Source: Pseudoips prasinana
Lineage: Eukaryota > Arthropoda > Insecta > Lepidoptera > Nolidae
NCBI GenBank assembly: GCA_951640165.1
Contig: OX621259.1
Span: forward strand, 2,604,001-2,668,000
Reading direction: 5' to 3'
DNA length: 64,000 bases
How positions within the stretch are numbered: position 1 is the stretch's first letter; every line of letters starts with the position of its first letter. Under the pieces are notes generated by a model. It had not been told where the DNA came from. It searched no databases and worked only from the letters and a program-made list of their open reading frames with translations. The translations under genes were made by a program, and so were the position numbers. Below are positions 45,578 through 55,010 of the stretch, one piece after another.

Positions 45578-46783
45578 TTATAGACGAAAAAAATGTTCAG
45601 TAGTTGTAGTAATATCGTTTGTTAAAGTAGTATTAATGTTATGAGTACTATTTGCTAATAGTTTTGTGGTTTTCAAATTAAAAAAGTATTCCGTAATCTG
45701 TTTTTGACGGTATACTTTACACGGATTTATCACGGACGTTGTATTCTTGTTACGGAGGATTTTTTCTCTGCATGGAATAAACTTTTTTTTATAATCAATT
45801 GTATCCACAACTAAATGAATTTTTGAGCAAATATTTTTCATATATGAATGTTTATTGTAAAATCTAGTTTTAATATAGTGACAATGTTCAAATTTATTAG
45901 ATACACAGTGGAGTAAATTATTAAGGTATTTTTCGTTAAGGTGTCTATTTTTACATACTGAAAGCAACAATACAGAAGCTTTTGTTCTTTTTAAAATATA
46001 ATACAACTCATGAGATAACCTTTGTGGATCTGAGTCTTCTTCTCCCACGCATAGCACGAGCTTGTCTTCTTGGGTGAGATGCAAACCATCACAGCGGTTC
46101 GCCAGCACTTCTGCGGGTGCTCCTGAATGTATTAGTCCCTGTATATTATATTTTTCATATTTGCTGTTAATCCTAGATCTAATCAATTGTGAGGCTAAAC
46201 CTTGACATTGAGTACCTCCTACGATAATAATATTTTTCAGCTGTTCATTCGTACAGTTTAAGAAAGTCGGAATTGAATCATCTTGACTCAGCTTCGCAGC
46301 AGAGTTCTGTGTATTTGGTAATAAATTGCTGACGGTTGTTGTAGTAATTGTAGCCAATATGCAATTATCTTGCGTTTTAGGGATCTGTTCTTTCGTGTTA
46401 TCTGTCATAAATGTTGGTAAACAGCTTGAATTGTTATAGTTTACTTCTATAGGTGTCTCTGAGTTATTTATCTTTTGTTTCAAGGACCGATTTTCGGCTA
46501 ATATCTTCTCTATTTTTTCCTCGGCTGCGTCCAATTTTTCCTGTAATAATTTTACAATAATATTCAATTCCTCTAAACTCTGTATTTCCTCAGAACACAC
46601 TCTTGAACTATTCTTCTTGAAATTGTTATTCGATGCAAAGGATGAAAATTATCCGTCATCATCGTCCTCATGTAATGATAAAGAATCGAGAGAGTTATTG
46701 ATATTTACATTTATCTTGTATGGTTTTCTAAATGTCACGCCATCCTGAGTCGGTGACATTGGGGTAGAGTTTTGAAATGCCAT
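45578..46783 (-). pseudogene. Element G ORF1: coiled coil plus esterase-like domain, one stop
   Basis: ATG at 46783 (MAFQNSTPMSPTQDGVTFRK). One in-frame TAA near 46652 is followed without a shift by the 340-codon frame from 46600. It has a coiled coil (EELNIIVKLLQEKLDAAEEK, EKILAENRSLKQKI) and then a globular part IIIVGGTQCQGLASQLI, GAPAEVLANRCDGL, KLVLCVGEEDSDP, a layout like the SGNH-esterase ORF1 proteins of CR1-type LINEs. The esterase label is inferred; the usual GDS box is GGT here. Confidence 0.7.
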
Positions 46784-47412
46784 TGTAGATTAAAAAAAAA
46801 TAGGTATAATGTTAGCATTAAAATAGGCGGCGGGTGGCGCGCGGCAGCAGTGCGACGATGTTGACGACACGGTGCGACACAAATCCCGATCCTTTCCAAC
46901 AGTCAAACTGTGTTCCGCAATCTAATACAATGTAGTATACATTTACATACAGGTGTCTCCCTCTATTTAGTGAGAAGGTTTGATGGAACAAATTTTATTG
47001 TTTTCCTACTCGACGCTAGATGGCGCTGCTAACACTTGCACAGTCGCAATGACGACGTGTTTTTGAGATTTGATAGTCGTTATAGGTTATGTTCTTGAGT
47101 GATTAAAAACAATGTTCAGGATTGACCTGTTTAATGTTTCTTAATGCTGCATAAGTTTTCTAGCTCGTGAATTTGTTGATAATTCCCTCAGCTGTGCATA
47201 TCTTTTCACTATTGATCACAAAACAGTCAATGGTAGGTACCAAATGATTTAGTCCAGTTTTTGCATATAATAACGTTTTATCCACAGTACTTTCACTTGA
47301 CCATGTATTTCGGGATAGGCACTATACTTTTAATTATGTTTCACAGTTCGAATCACTTTAATTGATTTATTAGCACAATAAATGTACGGAGCCGATTTAA
47401 ACCGATGTTATT

Positions 47413-48151
47413 CGATTAAGGATGAAGATTGTGTTATATGTTCTGGAGCTTGCAAGCAGTGTCGAGCGAAAATTAAAGTTATTATCAACTGGCCAACTGA
47501 TAAAATTGATAAATGTACTTGTACGATACACAATTTTATTAATGAATGTTCACCTAATTTGCTGAAAAATATAAAGCTTTCCTCTTTTCAACGACGTGAA
47601 TTTGCTGATGAGTTAAAATACGAGTCTGCTATTGTAGTGAAGAATAAAATAACGAATCAGTAGTGATATGATAGTGACGAATGTAGAAGACAGGGAACCG
47701 ACTCATTTACTCACTGTCGGTTGTCTACGACAAATAAAGTACGAAACCAGGAAAAGCGCTTACTACGATTCTAATCCAATAGTAGCTTTATGGATTATGC
47801 ATATAATGGCACCCTATAAAGAGATAATAAAACTCGTATCGCTTTTGCCTCTGAACTTTTATTATTGGTCACCTGCGCAAGATGAATATTATAAAGATTG
47901 TGGTAAAATAGCGAGAACTGTTTTGAGCATTGATGCTACTGGTAGCATTTTCAAACCAGTTGGAGCGGGAAATTTAAATTTATCAAAGCTTTCATTAAAT
48001 TCTTCTATTCGTGTGTAATAAAATCTTGTAATGATGGAAGCAGTGTTCCAATAGCTCAACTCATTCCTGACAGTCATACGTTACACACAATATGCAAATG
48101 GCTCGATAGTTGGGCTAAAAACAAAACTCCTGATCTTCTTGATTATTAGAT
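47413..48151 (+). pseudogene. MULE-like gene A, middle and C-terminal part, array unit 1
   Basis: The first frame (to 47663) has Cys-rich CVICSGACKQCRAKIKVI, DKCTCTIHNFINECSPNLL and SSFQRREFADELKYESA. A +1 shift (stops TAG TGA, shared by all copies) leads to 47668-48018: HLLTVGCLRQIKYETRKSA, PIVALWIMHIM, NFYYWSPAQDEYYKDC and ARTVLSIDATGSIFKPVG. After another shift it reads SVPIAQLIPDSHTLHTICKW, LDSWAKNKTPDLLDY*. WSPAQ, a SIDATGS box (proposed first catalytic Asp, 47932-47934) and SVPIAQLI...WL match a widespread group of animal MULE-like transposases as I recall them. The copy ends soon after, without the other catalytic residues. Confidence 0.65.
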
Positions 48152-48303
48152 ACGGTTTCAACTACTAAGCCGGGTAAAGGAGTTTCGCTTCTATCATCTA
48201 AATATCTTATTTCCAGCGGTTGCTTTTGTCGTTTTGGATCAACTATTTTCTTAAAAGTTCTGTTAAGAAAAATTAAAATAAAATCCTATCCGAAAAGGAT
48301 AAA

Positions 48304-49271
48304 ATGATTACAACAGCCCCAACTCCTGACTGCAAGATATTTCATTTTATCGTAGATTTTTATCAATGGCAGAAAATCCAGCCAATCATACGCTGCGTAA
48401 AAAGAAATAACGAAAAAATATCAACCTTTAGGACAAAGATTCTTTTGCCGAAACATCAGTGGGCTAATATCTTACGAGAAGAAATTTGGAAGACAATCCG
48501 AAGTCCGTGTAGCTGGATTTTCAAAAATTATTCGATTAAGGATGAAGATTGTGTTATATGTTCTGGAGCTAGCAAGCAGTGTCGAGCGAAAATTAAAGTT
48601 ATTATCAACTGGCCAACTGATAAAATTGATAAATGTACTTGTACGATACACAATTTTATTAATGAATGTTCACCTAATTTGCTGAAAAATATAAAGCTTT
48701 CCTCTTTTCAACGACGTGAATTTGCTGATGAGTTAAATTACGAGTCTGCTATTGTAGTGAAGAATAAAATAACGAATCAGTAGTGATATGATAGTGACGA
48801 ATGTAGAAGAAAGGGAACCGACTCATTTACTCACTGTCGGTTGTCTACGACAAATAAAGTACGAAACCAGGAAAAGCGCTTACTACGATTCTAATCCAAT
48901 AGTAGCTTTATGGATTATGCATATAATGGCACCCTATAAAGAGATAATAAAACTCGTATCGCTTTTGCCTCTGAACTTTTATTATTGGTCACCTGCGCAA
49001 GATGAATATTATAAAGATTGTGGTAAAATAGCGAGAACTGTTTTGAGCATTGATGCTACTGGTAGCATTTTCAAACCAGTTGGAGCGGGAAATTTAAATT
49101 TATCAAAGCTTTCATTAAATTCTTCTATTCGTGTGTAATAAAATCTTGTAATGATGGAAGCAGTGTTCCAATAGCTCAACTCATTCCTGACAGTCATACG
49201 TTACACACAATATGCAAATGGCTCGATAGTTGGGCTAAAAACAAAACTCCTGATCTTCTTGATTATTAGAT
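48304..49271 (+). pseudogene. MULE-like gene A, array unit 1/2 copy
   Basis: The longest continuous early segment: MITTAPTPDCKIFHFIVDFY, QWQKIQPIIRCVKRNNEKIS, FRTKILLPKHQWANILREEI, WKTIRSPCSWIFKNYSIKDE, then the Cys-rich region to KNKITNQ* (48783). It then shows the shifted 48788-49138 frame with SIDATGS, and the SVPIAQLI tail to 49271. It shows what gene A looks like without elements G or the ATTA transposon in it. Confidence 0.65.
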
Positions 49272-49423
49272 ACGGTTTCAACTACTAAGCCGGGTAAAGG
49301 AGTTTCGCTTCTATCATCTAAATATCTTATTTCCAGCGGTTGCTTTTGTCGTTTTGGATCAACTATTTTCTTAAAAGTTCTGTTAAGAAAAATTAAAATA
49401 AAATCCTATCCGAAAAGGATAAA

Positions 49424-50504
49424 ATGATTACAACAGCCCCAACTCCTGACTGCAAGATATTTCATTTTATCGTAGATTTTTATCAATGGCAGAAAATCCA
49501 GCCAATCATACGCTGCGTAAAAAGAAATAACGAAAAAATATCAACCTTTAGGACAAAGATTCTTTTGCCGAAACATCAGTGGGCTAATATCTTACGAGAA
49601 GAAATTTGGAAGACAATCCGAAGTCCGTGTAGCTGGATTTTCAAAAATTATTCGATTAAGGATGAAGATTGTGTTATATGTTCTGGAGCTAGCAAGCAGT
49701 GTCGAGCGAAAATTAAAGTTATTATCAACTGGCCAACTGATAAAATTGATAAATGTACTTGTACGATACACAATTTTATTAATGAATGTTCACCTAATTT
49801 GCTGAAAAATATAAAGCTTTCCTCTTTTCAACGACGTGAATTTGCTGATGAGTTAAATTACGAGTCTGCTATTGTAGTGAAGAATAAAATAACGAATCAG
49901 TAGTGATATGATAGTGACGAATGTAGAAGACAGGGAACCGACTCATTTACTCACTGTCGGTTGTCTACGACAAATAAAGTACGAAACCAGGAAAAGCGCT
50001 TACTACGATTCTAATCCAATAGTAGCTTTATGGATTATGCATATAATGGCACCCTATAAAGAGATAATAAAACTCGTATCGCTTTTGCCTCTGAACTTTT
50101 ATTATTGGTCACCTGCGCAAGATGAATATTATAAAGATTGTGGTAGGAAACCACGTACAAAAAAGAATGTCGTACAGATTGATTTAATTGATGAAAGAAT
50201 GAGAGAGGCGACGCAAGATTTCAATACGTCTACACTAGTCGACAAGACAGCTCATCCTGTGGAAGAACTGAAATTGGTGCTAGATGGTGCTCCAGAAATA
50301 GAGTTGATAGATGATGACGAATATATTATACTTGACGGCAAGCAAAAATCTAAGTCAAAAGCTTTTAAGAAAATAGTTGATCCAAAACGACAAAAGCAAC
50401 CGCTGGAAATAAGATATTTAGATGATAGAACCGAAACTCCTTTACCCGGCTTAGTAGTTGAAACCGTATCTAATAATCAAGAAGATCAGGAGTTTTGTTT
50501 TTAG
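49424..50504 (+). pseudogene. Gene A copy (array unit 2/3) fused to the C terminus of gene X
   Basis: Same start as the 48304 copy. In the second frame (49908-50504, 198 codons) the sequence changes at 50142 after EYYKDCG: instead of KIARTVLSIDATGS it reads RKPRTKKNVVQIDLIDERMR and the acidic C terminus of gene X, ending EDQEFCF*. The join is in frame. It is a rearrangement junction that deletes the end of gene A and the start of gene X; a functional fusion is unlikely but the frame is open. Confidence 0.65.
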
Positions 50505-51113
50505 CCCAACTATCGAGCCATTTGCATATTGTGTGTAACGTATGACTGTCAGGAATGAGTTGAGCTATTGGAACACTGCTTCCATCATTACAAGATTTTA
50601 TTACACACGAATAGAAGAATTTAATGAAAGCTTTGATAAATTTAAATTTCCCGCTCCAACTGGTTTGAAAATGCTACCAGTAGCATCAATGCTCAAAACA
50701 GTTCTCGCTATTTTACCACAATCTTTATAATATTCATCTTGCGCAGGTGACCAATAATAAAAGTTCAGAGGCAAAAGCGATACGAGTTTTATTATCTCTT
50801 TATAGGGTGCCATTATATGCATAATCCATAAAGCTACTATTGGATTAGAATCGTAGTAAGCGCTTTTCCTGGTTTCGTACTTTATTTGTCGTAGACAACC
50901 GACAGTGAGTAAATGAGTCGGTTCCCTGTCTTCTACATTCGTCACTATCATATCACTACTTATTCGTTATTTTATTCTTCACTACAATAGCAGACTCGTA
51001 TTTTAACTCATCAGCAAATTCACGTCGTTGAAAAGAGGAAAGCTTTATCTTTTTCAGCAAATTAGGTGAACATTCATTAATAAAATTGTGTATCGTACAA
51101 GTACATTTATCAA
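50505..51113 (-). pseudogene. Gene A fragment, left arm of an internal palindrome
   Basis: Minus-strand gene A from CTCTIHNFINECSPNLLKK (51113) through KITNK* (50956) and the SIDATGS frame (50951-50601) to its C-terminal SVPIAQLI region (about 50505-50600). It is in inverted orientation relative to the array just upstream, and converges with the gene X piece ending at 50504. Confidence 0.7.
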
Positions 51114-51219
51114 TATTATCAACTGGCCAACTGATAAAATTGATAAATGTACTTGTACGATACACAATTTTATTAATGAATGTTCACCTAATTTGCTGAA
51201 AAAGATAAAGCTTTCCTCT
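51040..51219. repeat. Palindrome centre, arms about 74-80 bp, spacer about 25 bp
   Basis: AAAGCTTTATCTTTTTCAGC (51038 on) is mirrored by GCTGAAAAAGATAAAGCTTT ending near 51214, and TACAAGTACATTTATCAAT by ATTGATAAATGTACTTGTA. The spacer is ATTATCAACTGGCCAACTGATAAA. Both arms carry the KK variant (CTGAAAAAGATAAAG), so one arm was copied from the other. Confidence 0.85.
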
Positions 51220-51466
51220 GTAAAATAGCGAGAACTGTTTTGAGCATTGATGCTACTGGTAGCATTTTCAAACCAGTTGGAGCGGGAAATTTAAATTTAT
51301 CAAAGCTTTCATTAAATTCTTCTATTCGTGTGTAATAAAATCTTGTAATGATGGAAGCAGTGTTCCAATAGCTCAACTCATTTCTGACAGTCATACGTTA
51401 CACACAATATGCAAATGGCTCGATAGTTGGGCTAAAAACAAAACTCCTGATCTTCTTGATTATTAG
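51139..51466 (+). pseudogene. Gene A fragment, right arm of the palindrome, with internal deletion
   Basis: It begins at DKCTCTIHNFINECSPNLLK, jumps at about 51219 (TTTCCTCT/GTAAAATAGCGAG) over roughly 400 bp to ARTVLSIDATGSIFKPVG, and ends PDLLDY*. The deletion is absent from the left arm, so it postdates the inversion. Confidence 0.7.
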
Positions 51467-52020
51467 ATACGGTTTCAACTACTAAGCCGGGTAAAGGAGT
51501 TTCGGTTCTATCATCTAAATATCTTATTTCCAGCGGTTGCTTTTGTCGTTTTGGATCAACTATTTTCTTAAAAGCTTTTGACTTAGATTTTTGCTTGCCG
51601 TCAAGTATAATATCTTCGTCATCATCTATCAACTCTATTTCTGGAGCACCATCTAGCACCAATTTCAGTTCTTCCACAGGATGAGCTGTCTTCTCAACTA
51701 GTGTAGACGTATTGAAATCTTGCGTCGCCTCTCTCATTCTTTCATCAATTAAATCAATCTGTACGACATTCTTTTTTGTACGTGGTTTCCTACTCACTTT
51801 TTAACTGGTTTGTTTTCATCTGTAGATTTATCCGATTGGATTTTAGGCTTGACAACTCTTCCTCGCCTTATGACAGTTATGACTATAGATTTAACGCTAG
51901 TAGCAGAACTAGTTTGCAGAGTTTGGTTTTTTTTAGGTTTGAAGTCATCGTCGCTATCACTCGATAAATTATACTCACCATTTACAGATGTTTGATAAGC
52001 TACAGTACCAGATACTGTTA
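51432..52020 (-). pseudogene. Gene X, partial inverted copy
   Basis: Minus strand from about 52020 (SGTVAYQTSVNGEYNLSSDS) to KPVKK* near 51797, then the shifted frame RKPRTKKNVVQIDLIDERMR to EDQEFCF* (51432). It differs from the longer copy by few substitutions (for example KTAHP preceded by VE, DDDEDIIL against DDDEYIIL). It lacks the first repeat block. Confidence 0.65.
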
Positions 52021-52239
52021 CAAACCTTTGTTAGAGTGAGAGCTTATATGTAATGGGTTACAAACAGTGCGCAACAATTTGATATAATTATGAACTAAGG
52101 TAATGAAAATAATTCAAAAATATAACAAATTATAATCTACCAGTGGTAAATAAATATATACATAACCCTGCTTCTCCTCAAGCCGGTATGACGGGTCATT
52201 TACTGTTCAGGCCTATACAAACATGACAGAGTCGACGTC

Positions 52240-53300
52240 GTGGAAGAAGAAAAGATTTCGCCAGAATCTCAAATAAAAAAGACCCCAAAATCAATAGCCA
52301 CTTGTTACAGAGACATTGAAAGAGAGAGAAAGAACCGTATCAGAATGCCCCGTTCAAGACGTACTAAGATACCAGAATCATTTTTCTCTCCACGAACCAA
52401 AAAAGATAACGATATATTTGATCAAGTAAAGGCTTCAGCGAACAATGAACCAGATACTGTAGCTTATAAAACATATGTAAATGACGTGTATAATTTGTCG
52501 AGTGATAGTGACGATGACTGTTACAGAGACATTGAAAGAGAGGGAAAGAACCGTATTAGAATGCCCCGTTCAAGACGTACTAAGATACCAGAATCATTTT
52601 TCTCTCCACGAACCAAAAAAAATAACGATATATTTGATCAAGTAAAGGCTTCAGCGAACTATGAACCAGATACTGTAGCTTATCAAACATCTGTAAATGG
52701 TGAGTATAATTTGTCGAGTGATAGCGACGATGACTTCAAACCTAAAAAAAACCAAACTCTGCAAACTAGTTCTGCTACTAGCGTTAAATCTATAGTCATA
52801 ACTGTCATAAGGCAAGGAAGAGTTGTCAAGCCTAAAATCCAATCGGATAAGTCTACAGATGAAAACAAACCAGTTAAAAAGTGAATAGGAAACCACGTAC
52901 AAAAAAGAATGTCGTACAGATTGATTTAATTGATGAAAGAATGAGAGAGGCGACGCAAGATTTCAATACGTCTATACTAGTCGACAAGACAGCTCATCCT
53001 GTGGAAGAACTGAAATTGGTGCTAGATGGTGCTCCAGAAATAGAGTTGATAGATGATGACGAATATATTATACTTGACGGCAAGCAAAAATCTAAGTCAA
53101 AAGCTTTTAAGAAAATAGTTGATCCAAAACGACAAAAGCAACCGCTGGAAATAAGATATTTAGATGATAGAACCGAAACTCCTTTACCCGGCTTAGTAGT
53201 TGAAACCGTATCTAATAATCAAGAAGATCAGGAGTTTTGTTTTAAGCCCAACTATCGAGCCATTTGCATATTGTGTGTAACGTATGACTGTCAGGAATGA
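52240..53300 (+). pseudogene. Gene X, unrecognised charged protein with a 72-residue tandem duplication
   Basis: 52240-52884 reads MEEEKISPESQIKKTPKS, then two copies of a 216-bp, 72-codon block (52303-52518 and 52519-52734: CYRDIERE, RIRMPRSRRTKIPESFFSPR, FDQVKASAN, YNLSSDSDDD), then KSIVITVIRQGRVVKP and ENKPVKK*. A one-base shift in an A-run (about 52878) leads to RKPRTKKNVVQIDLIDERMR, ELIDDDEYIILDGKQKSKSK and EDQEFCF. Other copies stop there (TAG), but this one has AAG and runs 18 codons into the antisense of gene A, to 53300. Basic SR-like and acidic blocks suggest a nuclear protein. Function unknown; possibly a MULE accessory protein or a captured gene. It converges tail-to-tail with gene A. 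Confidence 0.55.
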
Positions 53301-54016
53301 GTTGAGCTATTGGAACACTGCTTCCATCATTACAAGATTTTATTACACACGAATAGAAGAATTTAATGAAAGCTTTGATAAATTTAAATTTCCCGCTCCA
53401 ACTGGTTTGAAAATGCTACCAGTAGCATCAATGCTCAAAACAGTTCTCGCTATTTTACCACAATCTTTATAATATTCATCTTGCGCAGGTGACCAATAAT
53501 AAAAGTTCAGAGGCAAAAGCGATACGAGTTTTATTATCTCTTTATAGGGTGCCATTATATGCATAATCCATAAAGCTACTATTGGATGAGAATCGTAGTA
53601 AGCGCTTTTCCTGGTTTCGTACTTTATTTGTCGTAGACAACCGACAGTGAGTAAATGAGTCGGTTCCCTGTCTTCTACATTCGTCACTATCATATCACTA
53701 CTGATTCGTTATTTTATTCTTCACTACAATAGCAGACTCGTATTTTAACTCATCAGCAAATTCACGTCGTTGAAAAGAGGAAAGCTTTATATTTTTCAGC
53801 AAATTAGGTGAACATTCATTAATAAAATTGTGTATCGTACAAGTACATTTATCAATTTTATCAGTTGGCCAGTTGATAATAACTTTAATTTTCGCTCGAC
53901 ACTGCTTGCTAGCTCCAGAACATATAACACAATCTTCATCCTTAATCGAATAATTTTTGAAAATCCAGCTACACGGACTTCGGATTGTCTTCCAAATTTC
54001 TTCTCGTAAGATATTA
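53243..54016 (-). pseudogene. MULE-like gene A, middle and C-terminal part, right arm
   Basis: Minus strand from ILREEIWKTIRSPCSWIFKN (after the ATTA transposon) through CVICSGASKQCRAKIKVI, KITNQ*, then 53693-53343 with YYDSHPIVALW, FYYWSPAQDEYYKDC, SIDATGSIFKPVG, and the shifted SVPIAQLI tail to about 53243. It carries the same internal frameshift as the left and array copies, so that mutation predates the duplications. Confidence 0.68.
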
Positions 54017-54039
54017 CTGCCCTGCTAATTGTACTTGCA

Positions 54040-54400
54040 GTAATCGACATTTTTGGGAATTCCACTTTTTTGCAAAAATGACATTTCTTGGGGCTAATCT
54101 ATACAAAAAAAAATGTTTATCATGTTTTTTTTTAATTTAAACATGTTTTTTATTTAACAGAAAACGCAGTACTTGCACAAAAGTTTTGCTTTTGCTAACA
54201 AGATCTACAGCAATCAGCATGTGCTAGAAGGTAGTGCAGTACTTACTACGTTTACTGCCAATTCATTACACATACAACTTTTTTTAACGAATACTAACTA
54301 AAACCAAACGCAGTATTCTACAGTGCTGCGTTTTAATGTAGCAAATAACAAAGAGTTACTCTTGCGCCGCTAAGACTAAACGCAGTACTCTACAGAGCTG
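54040..54400. repeat. Left subterminal GCAGTA motif cluster
   Basis: GCAGTA occurs near 54038 (TTGCAGTAATCG), 54164 (ACGCAGTACTTGC), 54236 (GTGCAGTACTTAC), 54310 (ACGCAGTATTCTAC) and 54381 (ACGCAGTACTCTAC), all in the same orientation. Consensus (A)CGCAGTAYT. Confidence 0.75.
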
Positions 54401-54572
54401 TGTTTGAGCGTAGCGAGGGTAGTAAATACCTACGCACACTCCGAAGCCGCAAGGTACAGTGCCGCGATTCGTGCTAGTAAATTAGTGCGTCGACGTCACT
54501 CGCGGACGAAACACGTGTGTGGCTCAGCCAGTCCGAGGTGCTTATAAGTTGTTAGTTGCTCCAGTTATTTCG

Positions 54573-54995
54573 GTAAGTTTTTATTCATTTATTAGACAAA
54601 CCTACCTATTTATTTACAAGTATGTTTGTTTTAGTTTATACTCGTTTAACGTAGCACATGTTTTGTTGTAATAAGATTTTAAAGAAGTATATTTTAGATA
54701 CCTACCTTTCATGTGAACATTCAAGTTTGTTTATTGTGCGAACGAATTTATCAGTATTAGCTTTTATCTTGTGAATTTCGTAAGTAACTAGTAAAGTTTT
54801 AGTTAAAGTTTTTAGCTAGATTTTTCCCTACTTTGACTCTATAAGGAAGTATTTCATTTATATAGTACGCATTATGTGAGGAGGAAGGAAAGTCTTACTA
54901 TTTGAAATATGATGAATATGGATAGGAATGGATATAGAGGTAGAGGAATCTGGAGATGCCTACCCGTGATTCAACTTTTAATGTTTTCTTTTCAG
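54573..54995 (+). other. Possible 5' UTR intron of the DDE gene
   Basis: A donor (TTTCG/GTAAGT, 54573) and acceptor (TTTTCTTTTCAG, ending 54995) bracket AT-rich sequence. The next ATG is 15 nt into the exon, at 55011 (MSSNTRSRNMLEMVFGK). The alternative upstream ATG at 54909 would add 34 unconvincing codons. Confidence 0.45.
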
Positions 54996-55010
54996 ACAAT
55001 TTTGTTCAAA

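Larger units (their letters stand above)
42497..47407 (-). mobile_element. Non-LTR retrotransposon G, full length (4.9 kb), TTATT duplication
   Basis: Minus strand, 5' UTR 47407-46784, ORF1 46783-45578, ORF2 45564-42752, 3' UTR to 42497. TTATT flanks it (42492-42496, 47408-47412), and the empty site CAAAAATTATTCGATTAAGG survives in the neighbouring tandem copies (near 48533 and 49653). Only one stop in ORF1 and one frameshift in ORF2. It is the best preserved complete LINE here. Confidence 0.9.
47408..50142 (+). repeat. 1120-bp tandem array of gene A segments, about 2.4 copies
   Basis: Units start at 47408, 48528 and 49648, the last ending at 50142. Each unit runs from the middle of gene A (YSIKDEDC) to its end (PDLLDY*), then about 108 bp of antisense gene X 3' end, then a junction (TTAAAAG/TTCTGTTAAG) to the early part of gene A (NKILSEKDKMITTAP...). 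By eye, units 1 and 2 differ at only about three positions (near 47451, 47627, 47691). The unit is a circular permutation of gene A. Confidence 0.9.

Noticed and set aside
50542..50730. Repeated 62-codon frame MTVRNELSYWN (also at 47889, 49009, 51188, 53284)
   Set aside because: It is the antisense of the SIDATGS segment of gene A and appears wherever gene A is duplicated.
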